Shown here piece by piece: positions 1 to 7,440 of a stretch of DNA of 7,901 nucleotides. The notes under the pieces were generated by a model. It was not told the origin of the DNA, did not search any database, and worked only from the letters and a program-made list of their open reading frames with translations. This DNA comes from Nitrospirota bacterium (GTDB lineage: Bacteria; Nitrospinota; Nitrospinia; Nitrospinales; Nitrospinaceae). Every line of letters begins with the position of its first letter. The first letter of the stretch is position 1. A program made the translations under genes and the position numbers. The DNA lies in assembly GCA_003229345.1 (NCBI GenBank), contig QIDN01000351.1:1-7901 (forward strand), in the 5' to 3' direction.

Positions 1-812
1 GGTCCGACACCTCCGCGGTGGCTTTGGCAGTGGCGTTGAAGGCTGATTTGTGCGAAATTTATACGGACGTCAAAGGGGTCTATACCGCCGACCCGCGCAT
101 GGTGCCCAACGCCCGCAAACTGAATATGGTATCCTTTGAAGAGATGCTGGAAATGGCCAGCCTGGGCGCCAAGGTATTGCAGATACGCTGTGTCGAGTTT
201 GCCAATAATTTTAATATGCCGCTTGTGGTCCGCTCCACCTTCGACGAGGCGGATGAGGGGACCCGGGTGTGTCAGGAGAATCCCGATATGGAACAGCCGA
301 TCGTATCCGGAGTGATGTACGACAAGAATCAATCGAAAATCACGATCAAGGGTGTGCCGGATCAACCGGGCATCGCCGCCAATATTTTTAACGCGCTGGC
401 GGAGGCTTCCATTTCGGTGGACATGATTATCCAGAACGTGAGTGCAGAGGGCCATACCGATATCTCCTTTACGCTGGCCACCACGAATCTGCAGGAGGCC
501 ATGCCGATCATGCAGAAGAAGGGCAAAGAGGTACAGGCCGAAAGCGTTTCATCGGATTCGAATATTTCTAAAATCTCCGTGGTCGGTGCGGGCATGCGCA
601 GTCATGCCGGCGTGGCAGCGCGGATTTTCAGCACGCTGTCCAGGGAGGGAATCAATATGATGATGATCAGCACGTCGGAAATCCGCGTGTCCTGCATCAT
701 CGATACAAAAAGCACCGAACAGGCCGTACGCGCCTTGCATGACGAATTCAAACTGGACGAGGAACCGGAGCAGGTGTCGCAACCGGCCACCGGCGCCTCG
801 CCCACAACCTGA
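1..812 (+). CDS. lysC: Aspartate kinase, C-terminal part (5' end outside the window)
   Basis: Aspartate kinase phosphorylates L-aspartate with ATP in the cytoplasm, the first committed step toward lysine, threonine and methionine. The readable frame opens at base 3 with SDTSAVALAVALKAD, the conserved substrate/nucleotide-binding stretch of the kinase domain, followed by YTDVKGVYTADPR (bases 60-98), the usual aspartokinase nucleotide-loop signature. Two ACT domains follow: ACT1 at about bases 336-530 (ITIKGVPDQPG, then IIQNVSAEGHTDISF) and ACT2 at about 567-760 (ISVVGAGMRSHAGVAARIF, then ISTSEIRVS). These domains bind feedback effectors, lysine and/or threonine, in this family. The monofunctional form usually has a little over 400 residues, so roughly 140-150 N-terminal residues lie upstream. 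The protein ends in a short Pro/Thr/Ala-rich tail after ACT2, with no homoserine dehydrogenase fusion. cimA starts 21 bp downstream on the same strand, suggesting one operon. The family assignment is very secure; which amino acid inhibits it cannot be read from the sequence. Confidence 0.96.
   Translation, partial: SDTSAVALAVALKADLCEIYTDVKGVYTADPRMVPNARKLNMVSFEEMLEMASLGAKVLQIRCVEFANNFNMPLVVRSTFDEADEGTRVCQENPDMEQPIVSGVMYDKNQSKITIKGVPDQPGIAANIFNALAEASISVDMIIQNVSAEGHTDISFTLATTNLQEAMPIMQKKGKEVQAESVSSDSNISKISVVGAGMRSHAGVAARIFSTLSREGINMMMISTSEIRVSCIIDTKSTEQAVRALHDEFKLDEEPEQVSQPATGASPTT
274..290 (+). promoter_or_regulatory. Candidate internal ribosome binding site and ATG start for an aspartokinase beta subunit
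   Basis: Within lysC, AGGAG (274-278) lies 9 nt before an in-frame ATG (288-290) that begins MEQPIVSGVMYDKNQSK. Translation from here would give a 174-residue protein made only of the two ACT domains. Known biology: in Bacillus subtilis lysC and Corynebacterium glutamicum lysC, an in-frame internal start yields a small regulatory beta subunit of similar size. As I recall it, the C. glutamicum beta protein starts at the equivalent methionine. What is seen here is the spacing, the motif and the frame; use of the start is inferred. A chance AGGAG within coding sequence is the alternative. Confidence 0.45.
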
Positions 813-833
813 TTAGAAAACGCGTTTATTGAT

Positions 834-2420
834 ATGAAAACGATCAAAATATACGACACCACTCTTCGCGACGGTTCCCAGGCGGAAGAAATCGCTTTCA
901 CCGTAGAGGATAAGCTCCGCATCGCCCACAAGCTGGACGACAACGGCATCCACTATATCGAAGGCGGCTGGCCGGGATCGAATCCAAAAGATGTGGAATT
1001 TTTCGAGAAGCTTAAAGCGGAATCCTTCCAGCAAGGAAAGCTGGTGGCGTTTGGCAGTACCTGCTCGCCCAAGCACAAGGCGGAAAACGATCCCAACCTG
1101 AAGCGCCTGCTGGAAGCGGAAACCGAGGTGATCACCATCTTTGGCAAAAGCTGGGATATGCATGTCAAAGAGGCCCTGTCTACGAACCTCGACGAAAATC
1201 TGCGTATGGTATCCGACAGCCTTACGTTTCTGAAAAAGCATGTCAAGGAAGTGATGTTTGACGCCGAACATTTTTTCGATGGCTATAAAAAGAATCCGGA
1301 GTACGCCCTCAAAGTATTGAAGGAAGCCGAATCGGCGGGAGCCGACTGGCTGGTGTTGTGCGATACCAACGGCGGCACCATGCCCTGGGAAATCAAATCC
1401 ATCTTCGAAGAAGTTCGCAAAGCCTGCAAAACTCCTCTCGGTATTCACACTCACAACGATTCCGAAATGGGCGTCGCCAACGCGCTGACCGCGGTCGAAG
1501 CCGGTGCCGGACAGGTGCAAGGCACCATCAACGGATACGGCGAGCGGTGCGGCAACTGTAATCTGGTTTCCGTCATTCCCAATCTGAAATTGAAAATGGC
1601 CCTGGACTGCATCTCCAACGAGCAAATGACAGGACTGAAGGAGTTATCCGCGTTCGTGGACGAGTTGGCAAATAAGCGACACTTTAACCATCAACCCTAT
1701 GTCGGGAAAAGCGCCTTCGCGCACAAGGGCGGCATTCACGTCAGCGCGATGCAGAAAAACCGTGAAACGTATGAGCACATCGATCCTTCCCTGGTGGGCA
1801 ACCAGACGCGCATCCTGGTATCCGACCTGTCGGGTAAAAGTAATATCCTCCAGAAAGCCAAGGAGTTTGGCATAGACATCGACTCGAAGGATCCCAAAAT
1901 CCAGGAAGTGCTGGACCAGCTGAAGGAATCCGAAAAACTCGGCTACCAGTACGAGGGCGCCGAGGCCTCGTTTGAATTGCTGATGCGCGACGCGCTGGGC
2001 GAACGGCAGCAACATTTCGAATTTATCGGATTCCGCGTGATCGTCGAGAAGCGGCAGGAAGACGAAGCACCGCTTGCAGAAGCCTCGGTGAAGATCCGCG
2101 TCAATGGCGTACAGGAGGTAACCGCCGCCGAAGGGCACGGTCCCGTCAACGCCCTCGACAAAGCCATTCGCAAAGCGCTGATCAAGTTCTACCCGGAACT
2201 GGAAGAAGTGAGTCTGTTCGACTACAAGGTCCGCATCCTCGACGAGAAAAGCGGCACCACGGCGAAAATTCGCGTACTGGTGGAATCGGGCGACCACGAC
2301 TCCAAGTGGGGAACTGTCGGCGTTTCCGAGGATATCATCGAAGCCAGCTGGCAGGCTCTGATCGACAGCATCCTCTACAAGCTGAGCGTCGTTCCCAAAA
2401 GCAAAACCACTCTAGCCTGA
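834..2420 (+). CDS. cimA: (R)-citramalate synthase (CimA family)
   Basis: This enzyme condenses pyruvate with acetyl-CoA to (R)-citramalate, the entry to threonine-independent isoleucine synthesis; LeuCD- and LeuB-type enzymes then lead to 2-oxobutanoate. The 528-residue protein is full length. The N-terminal TIM-barrel shows DTTLRDGSQ (residues 8-16, with the catalytic Arg12 and metal-binding Asp13), the family-typical YIEGGWPGSNPKD (41-53), FDAEHFFDGYK (142-152), the metal ligands of HTHND (205-209), NGYGERCGNCNL (233-244) and FAHKGGIHVSA (295-305). The C-terminal part, about 385-525, fits the LeuA-type dimerisation/allosteric domain, where isoleucine or leucine typically inhibits. GWPGSNPKD and the overall layout favour CimA over 2-isopropylmalate synthase or homocitrate synthase. 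The ATG at 834 places DTTLRDG at the usual distance from the N-terminus. No clear Shine-Dalgarno sequence precedes it, so coupling to lysC translation is plausible. Substrate preference is inferred from the family. Confidence 0.93.
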   Translation: MKTIKIYDTTLRDGSQAEEIAFTVEDKLRIAHKLDDNGIHYIEGGWPGSNPKDVEFFEKLKAESFQQGKLVAFGSTCSPKHKAENDPNLKRLLEAETEVITIFGKSWDMHVKEALSTNLDENLRMVSDSLTFLKKHVKEVMFDAEHFFDGYKKNPEYALKVLKEAESAGADWLVLCDTNGGTMPWEIKSIFEEVRKACKTPLGIHTHNDSEMGVANALTAVEAGAGQVQGTINGYGERCGNCNLVSVIPNLKLKMALDCISNEQMTGLKELSAFVDELANKRHFNHQPYVGKSAFAHKGGIHVSAMQKNRETYEHIDPSLVGNQTRILVSDLSGKSNILQKAKEFGIDIDSKDPKIQEVLDQLKESEKLGYQYEGAEASFELLMRDALGERQQHFEFIGFRVIVEKRQEDEAPLAEASVKIRVNGVQEVTAAEGHGPVNALDKAIRKALIKFYPELEEVSLFDYKVRILDEKSGTTAKIRVLVESGDHDSKWGTVGVSEDIIEASWQALIDSILYKLSVVPKSKTTLA

Positions 2421-2435
2421 CCAGCGTAACGCTGG
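2421..2435. repeat. Short perfect palindrome directly after the cimA stop codon
   Basis: CCAGCG (2421-2426) and CGCTGG (2430-2435) pair perfectly around a TAA loop, starting at the base after the cimA TGA. A run of five T (2462-2466) comes only 27 bases later, with a weak GC-rich imperfect hairpin (2441-2455) between. This is not a canonical Rho-independent terminator, but it could act as a 3'-end stabiliser or part of a weak terminator for the lysC-cimA transcript. It could also be chance. Confidence 0.4.
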
Positions 2436-2483
2436 ACCCACCGGGCAAGGCACGGAGCAAGTTTTTCTCTCCCCGTTTATTCC

Positions 2484-2558
2484 TCCCCTCTTTCCAAAGG
2501 AGGGGCTGGGGGTGGTTGATAGTCTCCCCCTTCTCCGAAGGAGGCCGGGGGGCTTCTT
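2484..2558. repeat. Two diverged tandem copies of a C-rich/G-rich hairpin repeat
   Basis: Copy 1 starts at 2484 and copy 2 at 2525, a 41-bp offset. Without gaps, about 20 of the first 29 positions match. Each has a C-rich left arm, a central AAGGAGG or similar, and a G-rich tail. Copy 1 folds as a 9-bp hairpin (2485-2493 with 2497-2505, one G-U pair, CCA loop). Copy 2 contains a perfect 5-bp inner stem CCTTC/GAAGG (2529-2533 with 2537-2541). This resembles the short intergenic C/G-rich repeats scattered in many bacterial genomes, but I cannot count copies elsewhere. The rest of the 215-bp gap between cimA and glnE has no gene I can support. Confidence 0.6.
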
Positions 2559-2571
2559 CCTTCTGCTTTGT

Positions 2572-2597
2572 TAGTTGCCCGGTTTATCGGGCAACTA
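2572..2597. repeat. Perfect 10-bp inverted repeat downstream of glnE
   Basis: TAGTTGCCCG (2572-2581) and CGGGCAACTA (2588-2597) are exact reverse complements around a 6-base GTTTAT loop. The element lies 38 bp beyond the glnE stop codon, in the gap between convergent genes. Neither strand shows a T-tract directly after the stem, so a classical intrinsic terminator is not evident. It may be a Rho-assisted or bidirectional stop, or one more dispersed repeat. The structure is certain; the role is not. Confidence 0.6.
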
Positions 2598-2635
2598 CAA
2601 ATTCAAATCCATCCCTTATACAAAGGTCTCCTTTA

Positions 2636-5600
2636 CTAAAGAGAAGTCCTAAGTAGGATATCCAAATTGGCTTTGTAAAATTTTCTGACATCCTGGGTGG
2701 TCTTTTTGTAATCTTCCATAAAGGCACGGGCCGCTTCTGAGGAATCAGAATAACCCAACAGCCTTGCCAAAATCGCCAATTCCTGATCATCCTTCGGTAA
2801 ATGGCTGGAATACTGTTCTGACAACAACCGCAGAGCGCACTCCACGTTTCTCAAAAAATGATAATGCTTTCCCAGGTTCGCGGCTTGATCGTGATCCAAT
2901 ATGCCGTAATTTGATAATAATTGAATGTTCTCGAAGGTATTGCCACTTCTTAGTTTAGGATTGCGGTGACCGTGCATCAACTGCAACACCTGAACCGAGA
3001 ACTCGATATCCGCCAATCCCCCCGCCCCCAGTTTCACATTGATGCCTTTTCTGAGCTCCTGCGCCAATTCCGTTTCCATGCGATTCCGCAGTCGCGAAAT
3101 TTCGATCAGCGAACCGTATTCCAACTTGGGCCGGTAGGTGAAGTTGTGTGCCAGTTGGATGAATTTTTTACCCACCTCCAGGGAACCCGCGATGAAGCGG
3201 GCCCGCGTCATGGCCTGTTGCTCCCAGATTTTACCGCGCGTATCGAAATAATCTCTGTAACCTTGAAGCGACAGCACCAGCGCTCCCCGACTTCCCTCGG
3301 GACGGAGGTCGGTATCAATTTCGTAGGGCGAGGGCACCGAAGCCATCATTGAATTCAATTGAAAAATCTTCTGCGCGAGGGATACATAAATCGAAACCAA
3401 ATCTTCCGAATGCGATACTTCCTTCTCAGCAATATCTTCTTCATATACGAAGACCAGATCCAAGTCCGAGCCGAAGTTGATTTCTTGCCCGCCTAGTTTT
3501 CCCAGTCCGATAATGGCAAATTTATCCGGTAGATGGTCGTACCCCTCAGACAGACTTATTTCCTTCCTCGCCAGTTGATAAACGGTTTGCAAATAAATAT
3601 CAGCCAGATGCGATAAATCCTCCAGCGTACCTGGGACATCCGTTTCATGAATCATGAACCTCAACCCAATGCGAAGCTCTTCGCTCTGCTTGAATTGCCG
3701 GAGGCAGATATTCTTTCCGGAGTGTTCCGAAACCGCCGACATGCGAACATTCAATTCCTCCAACATCATCGCCGGAGTTTTATAGAGATACAGCGATTCC
3801 TGATTGGAAATGACATCGATCAGGTTCGGCTGTTTGATCAGCAGAGCGGACAACACACTGCTGGAGCCGAATAGAATCAGAAGAATCTCCAGGAATTTAT
3901 GATTGTCATGGAAAATGGTCAAATAGGTTTCGCGGGCGTGGCTGGCTTCTATAAAGCGCACCAGGTAGTCCACCGCGGCATCCGGATCAGGAACCTTGCG
4001 GCACAGGTCCAGCAGTGTGGGCAAAACCGCATAAAAAGTTTGGATACTTTTTTCGGTGGCGTGGGACAACTCCGGACCATCGCGGAGCGTTTTTAAAAAT
4101 TTGAAGGTGCGTTTGGAATTCCTGAAAGGGTATTCTTTCAGGGTATCTTCCGAAAACCGTCCCTCCAGCTCTCGTTGGGTGGCCCATTGCCGGGCAGTAT
4201 TGCCTGCCGCTTTCTGGTCTTCATCTTGGGAAAAGAGGTGGGCGTACATCGTCCCGACAAATTGTGTATGTCGCTCGAACTCTTGGTTCAACTGTTCAAT
4301 CAACTTCGGGTAGGTGTCACCCTGAAATCCCATTTTTTTGGCCAGGATCGCCAGGTTCTTCTCGTCCTTTGGCAGGTGATAGGTTTGCAGGCCAAAAGAA
4401 ATCTGCACCCGGTTTTCCAAATTACGCAGGAAGATATAGGCGTCACGGAGTTTTTCATATTCCTCGTCTGTCAGGAATTTTCGGTCGTTCAATTTTTCAA
4501 TCAGCGTGGAGGTATTGGGATCCCGCAGGCTTTGATCGCGACCACCGAATAGGAGTTGATAGGACTGCACGATGAATTCCACTTCCCGGATGCCGCCGAA
4601 GCCTAATTTAATGTGGCCTTTTTCCAATTGGTTCTTCTTTAAATTAAGGTCCACTTTTTTCTTCAGCGACTTGACTTCTTCGATGGCATTGAAGTCCAAA
4701 CTTCTGCGGTAGACAAACGGCCGGATCATGGTCAAAAATTCCGTGCCCAGAGCCTGGCTGCCAGCGGAAACCCGGACTTTAATGAGGGCCTGCCGCTCCC
4801 AAGTACGCCCCCAGGATTCGTAATACGTCTCACAACTGGTCAGGGAGTTCACCAGATCTCCGCTTTTCCCATCCGGCCGGAGATCAAGATCGACGCGAAA
4901 CACATTGCCGTCCGAGGTGATTTCGTGGAGAGCTTTAGTAATCGATTGTCCCAGTTTGGTGTGGAATTCATGATTGCTGAGGGTGATCTGCCCGTTGCCC
5001 GCATGGGTCTCGCCCACGCTGGAGGTATAGATGTAGATCAAGTCTATGTCGGAGCTGTAGTTGAGTTCCCGTCCGCCCAGCTTGCCCATGGACAGGATGG
5101 CGAATTCTGATTCCCTGGCATTGTCGTCCGCGTCGGTAAACATGGGCGTGCCGTATTTCTCTTTGAGGATCTTGATCGAATATTCGTACGCCACCTGCAG
5201 GCAGACATCGGCCAGGTCCGACAGGCCCTCGACATTTTCACGCAAACTCACCAAGCCCATCAAATCGCGTAAACCCAGGCGGATGTACTCCCGTTTTTTG
5301 AATTTTCTCAGAAGGGATGGGGTTTGGTCGGTCAATTCATCCGTACCCGCCAGCTCGTAAAAATCCCGGTACAACATATCCCTGGTTTTTGGTTTGGTGA
5401 GGGTATCGGGATCGCTCAACCAATCCACATAAGAAGGATTGCTTAGGAGGGCGTCGGTCAACATCTGGCTTCCGGAAAACAGAACGGTGAGCGCCTTCAG
5501 CAGGAAGGGCGTTCCGGACAACAAGGAATACAGGTGATCTTTATCCAGAATTTCTTCAGCCAGCCGCTCAAAATTATTCAAAGCGGTGTCCGGGTTGTAG

Positions 5601-5800
5601 GATTGAGACAGGCTGTTTAAAAATTCAGAAAAAAACAGCGGGTATAACTGTGGAAAATTGCTCTGTCGACTTAATGTGGAGAGAATCCGCCAGGCACTTT
5701 CCGGCTGTTCAAAACCACCCTTGGCCAGTGCGGCTTCGATCTCATCATTCCAGGGCTTGTTTACGAACAGCCAGGATTCCAATGTATTTGAATCATTCAT
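2636..5800 (-). CDS. glnE: Bifunctional glutamine synthetase adenylyltransferase / adenylyl-removing enzyme
   Basis: GlnE switches glutamine synthetase off by transferring AMP from ATP to a conserved tyrosine, and on again by phosphorolytic removal of that AMP, under control of PII and glutamine. The 1054-residue protein shows the expected internal duplication. The N-terminal, deadenylylating half has GKLGGRELNYSSDIDL (residues 239-254), VDLDLRPDG (303-311) and the helical-domain motif GGIREVEFIVQ (402-412). The C-terminal, adenylylating half has GKLGGQEINFGSDLDL (767-782), DTDLRPEGSRGALV (829-842) and GGLADIEFSVQ (927-937). The paired aspartates of both nucleotidyltransferase sites are present, so both activities are predicted. 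It is somewhat longer than the E. coli enzyme (946 residues). The ATG at 5800 directly follows an in-frame TGA, and no later start would keep the N-terminus; no good Shine-Dalgarno sequence precedes it. Its substrate gene glnA is upstream on the same strand, separated by a terminator. Confidence 0.97.
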   Translation of the reverse strand: MNDSNTLESWLFVNKPWNDEIEAALAKGGFEQPESAWRILSTLSRQSNFPQLYPLFFSEFLNSLSQSYNPDTALNNFERLAEEILDKDHLYSLLSGTPFLLKALTVLFSGSQMLTDALLSNPSYVDWLSDPDTLTKPKTRDMLYRDFYELAGTDELTDQTPSLLRKFKKREYIRLGLRDLMGLVSLRENVEGLSDLADVCLQVAYEYSIKILKEKYGTPMFTDADDNARESEFAILSMGKLGGRELNYSSDIDLIYIYTSSVGETHAGNGQITLSNHEFHTKLGQSITKALHEITSDGNVFRVDLDLRPDGKSGDLVNSLTSCETYYESWGRTWERQALIKVRVSAGSQALGTEFLTMIRPFVYRRSLDFNAIEEVKSLKKKVDLNLKKNQLEKGHIKLGFGGIREVEFIVQSYQLLFGGRDQSLRDPNTSTLIEKLNDRKFLTDEEYEKLRDAYIFLRNLENRVQISFGLQTYHLPKDEKNLAILAKKMGFQGDTYPKLIEQLNQEFERHTQFVGTMYAHLFSQDEDQKAAGNTARQWATQRELEGRFSEDTLKEYPFRNSKRTFKFLKTLRDGPELSHATEKSIQTFYAVLPTLLDLCRKVPDPDAAVDYLVRFIEASHARETYLTIFHDNHKFLEILLILFGSSSVLSALLIKQPNLIDVISNQESLYLYKTPAMMLEELNVRMSAVSEHSGKNICLRQFKQSEELRIGLRFMIHETDVPGTLEDLSHLADIYLQTVYQLARKEISLSEGYDHLPDKFAIIGLGKLGGQEINFGSDLDLVFVYEEDIAEKEVSHSEDLVSIYVSLAQKIFQLNSMMASVPSPYEIDTDLRPEGSRGALVLSLQGYRDYFDTRGKIWEQQAMTRARFIAGSLEVGKKFIQLAHNFTYRPKLEYGSLIEISRLRNRMETELAQELRKGINVKLGAGGLADIEFSVQVLQLMHGHRNPKLRSGNTFENIQLLSNYGILDHDQAANLGKHYHFLRNVECALRLLSEQYSSHLPKDDQELAILARLLGYSDSSEAARAFMEDYKKTTQDVRKFYKANLDILLRTSL

Positions 5801-5844
5801 TCAGAACTATTGTTCAGGGTGAATCGTTTTCGCCAATTTAGCAT

Positions 5845-5876
5845 AAAAAAACCCCCTGGAAAAACCCAGGGGGTTT
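5845..5876 (-). terminator. Rho-independent terminator downstream of glnA
   Basis: Read on the minus strand, AAACCCCCTGG (5876-5866) pairs perfectly with CCAGGGGGTTT (5859-5849) around a 6-base GTTTTT loop. The 3' arm runs into an unbroken T-run on that strand (A-run 5845-5851 on plus). An 11-bp stem with five G-C pairs in a row plus a U-tract is a textbook intrinsic terminator. It begins about 50 bp after the glnA stop and ends 44 bp before the glnE start, so it should end most glnBA transcripts and leave glnE to read-through or its own promoter. Confidence 0.92.
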
Positions 5877-5926
5877 ATCAACTGAAAAAATTTATACCAT
5901 TAAACTTGGGAGATTCCCTGCTGTCA

Positions 5927-7339
5927 TTAAATATCGTAGTACAGGTGAAATTCATAGGGATGAGGCCGCAACCGCATTTCGTCGATTTCGTTTTCCCGCT
6001 TGTAGGAAATCCAGCGGTCGACCACATCCTGAGTGAACACATCGCCTTTCAGCAGGAACTGGTGATCCTCTTCCAAAGCTTCCAGAGCTTCTTCCAGAGA
6101 AGCGGGAAGCCGTGGAATGTTGGCCAGCTCTTCCGGCCCGAGGGCGTAAATATCCTTATCCAAGGGTTCACCCGGATCGATTTTATTTTCGATGCCGTCC
6201 AGTCCTGCCATCAGCATGGCCGAAAAAGCGAGATAGCCGTTGGAGGAAGCATCCGGGAAGCGGCATTCCAGACGCTTCGCCTTCGGATTGGGCGAATACA
6301 TGGGAATACGAATCGCGGCACTCCGGTTCCGACTGGAGTACGCCAGGTTAACCGGGGCTTCGAAACCGGGAACCAGACGTTTGTACGAATTTATGGTCGG
6401 CGCCACAATGGCCGCCAATGCACGGGCATGTTTCAAAATTCCGCCTATGTAATGCATCCCCATTTCGCTGAATCCAGCATAACCGTTTCCTGCAAACAGG
6501 GGCTTGTCCCCTTTCCAAATACTTTGATGGACGTGCATGCCTGAACCGTTGTCCCCGTAAATGGGCTTGGGCATGAAGGTCGCGGTTTTGTTATGCCGGT
6601 GGGCCACATTTTTAACGATGTATTTGTACCACATCAGATTGTCGGCGCATTTCACCAGAGAGGAGAACCGCATGGCGATTTCGCATTGTCCACCCGAGGC
6701 GACTTCATGATGGTGACACTCCATCTGAATGCCATTTTTTTCCATCAACAGCATCATTTCAGTACGAATATCATTCAGGCTGTCACTGGGAGCAACCGGA
6801 AAGTATCCCTCCTTATAGCGCGGCTTGTAACCGAGGTTGGGCCCTTCATCACGACCGGTATTCCAGTTCCCCTCGCTCGAATCGACATAATAAGCGGCGT
6901 GATTGATATCGGACTCATAGCGGACGTCATCGAACACGAAAAACTCCGGCTCGGGACCAAAGTAAGCAGTGTCGCCGATTCCCGTCGATTTAAGATAGGC
7001 TTCCGCTTTCGTCGCGATGTTTCTGGGATCGCGGGAGTATTTTTCCTTGGTGATGGGATCCACGATGCTGCAGATCATGCTCAAGGTCGGCACTTTGGTA
7101 AAAGGATCCATCACGCCGGTATCAGCATTGGGAATCACCAGCATGTCGCTGGCGTTGATGGCCTGCCAACCGCGGATACTGGATCCGTCAAAGCCCAACC
7201 CCTCCTCAAACATATGCTCCACCAACTCGCTGATGGGAACGGTGAAATGCTGCCACGTTCCCAGCAGATCCATAAATTTCAGATCCACCATCTCGGTGCT
7301 GTTTTTCTTCGCAAAATCGATTACCTCTTTCGGTGTCAT
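5927..7339 (-). CDS. glnA: Type I glutamine synthetase (GSI-beta, adenylylatable)
   Basis: It makes glutamine from glutamate, ammonia and ATP in the cytoplasm as a dodecamer, the main ammonia-assimilating step. The 470-residue protein has the standard GSI length. Visible motifs are GFDGSSIRGW (residues 49-58, with Asp50), the metal-binding GPEPEFFVF (128-136), HHEVASGGQCEI (210-221, Glu212/Glu220), NGSGMHVHQS (264-273, His269), NSYKRLVPGFEAPVN (317-331), RNRSAAIRIP (337-346) and RLECRFPDASSNGYLA (356-371). DKDIYALGPEE (394-404) contains Tyr398, equivalent to the adenylylated Tyr397 of E. coli, which matches the neighbouring glnE. I chose ATG 7339 because GAGGAG (7348-7353) lies 8 nt upstream; an in-frame GTG at 7360 would put that ribosome binding site inside the gene. 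It follows glnB by 101 bp on the same strand, and a terminator follows it. Confidence 0.98.
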   Translation of the reverse strand: MTPKEVIDFAKKNSTEMVDLKFMDLLGTWQHFTVPISELVEHMFEEGLGFDGSSIRGWQAINASDMLVIPNADTGVMDPFTKVPTLSMICSIVDPITKEKYSRDPRNIATKAEAYLKSTGIGDTAYFGPEPEFFVFDDVRYESDINHAAYYVDSSEGNWNTGRDEGPNLGYKPRYKEGYFPVAPSDSLNDIRTEMMLLMEKNGIQMECHHHEVASGGQCEIAMRFSSLVKCADNLMWYKYIVKNVAHRHNKTATFMPKPIYGDNGSGMHVHQSIWKGDKPLFAGNGYAGFSEMGMHYIGGILKHARALAAIVAPTINSYKRLVPGFEAPVNLAYSSRNRSAAIRIPMYSPNPKAKRLECRFPDASSNGYLAFSAMLMAGLDGIENKIDPGEPLDKDIYALGPEELANIPRLPASLEEALEALEEDHQFLLKGDVFTQDVVDRWISYKRENEIDEMRLRPHPYEFHLYYDI

Positions 7340-7440
7340 TAGGCTTGCTCCTCGCTTCACATAAAAAAAATTTAAAGATTAATCCAATATATATTCGTTG
7401 ATCCAGAAAAAAACTTATCCAATACGGAAAATCAAATTGC
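7340..7440 (-). promoter_or_regulatory. glnB-glnA spacer: ribosome binding site and repeated TGGAT motifs
   Basis: This 101-bp AT-rich gap carries the glnA ribosome binding site GAGGAG (7348-7353). On the minus strand, TGGAT occurs three times (7421-7417, 7405-7401, 7386-7382), 16 and 19 bp apart. An AT-rich TATATAT stretch (7388-7394) could belong to a promoter, but I see no convincing -35/-10 pair and no GG-N10-GC sigma-54 site. T-runs (7406-7412 and 7363-7370 on plus as A-runs) are not preceded by a stable stem, so there is no evident terminator and glnB-glnA co-transcription remains likely. Confidence 0.4.

Noticed and set aside
813..2297. Two long open frames on the minus strand opposite cimA (813-1625 and 1644-2297)
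   Set aside because: They lie entirely antisense to a full-length conserved enzyme, show no recognisable motif, and fit the usual open-frame shadow of a coding strand.
2421..2466. Intrinsic terminator for lysC-cimA
   Set aside because: The palindrome after the stop is too far from the five-T run, and the hairpin next to the run has mismatches, so it is listed only as a repeat.
2306..2656. 116-codon plus-strand open frame spanning the cimA end and the convergent gap
   Set aside because: It starts inside cimA, its middle is encoded by the C/G-rich repeats, and it has no recognisable protein features.
5810..7342. Plus-strand open frames opposite glnA (5810-6544 and 6593-7342)
   Set aside because: They are antisense to the conserved glnA gene, the first also crosses its terminator, and neither shows a domain or ribosome binding site.
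7340..7360. Upstream GTG start for glnA adding seven residues
   Set aside because: The GAGGAG ribosome binding site would lie inside this extension; the ATG at 7339 has ideal spacing and gives the normal family N-terminus.
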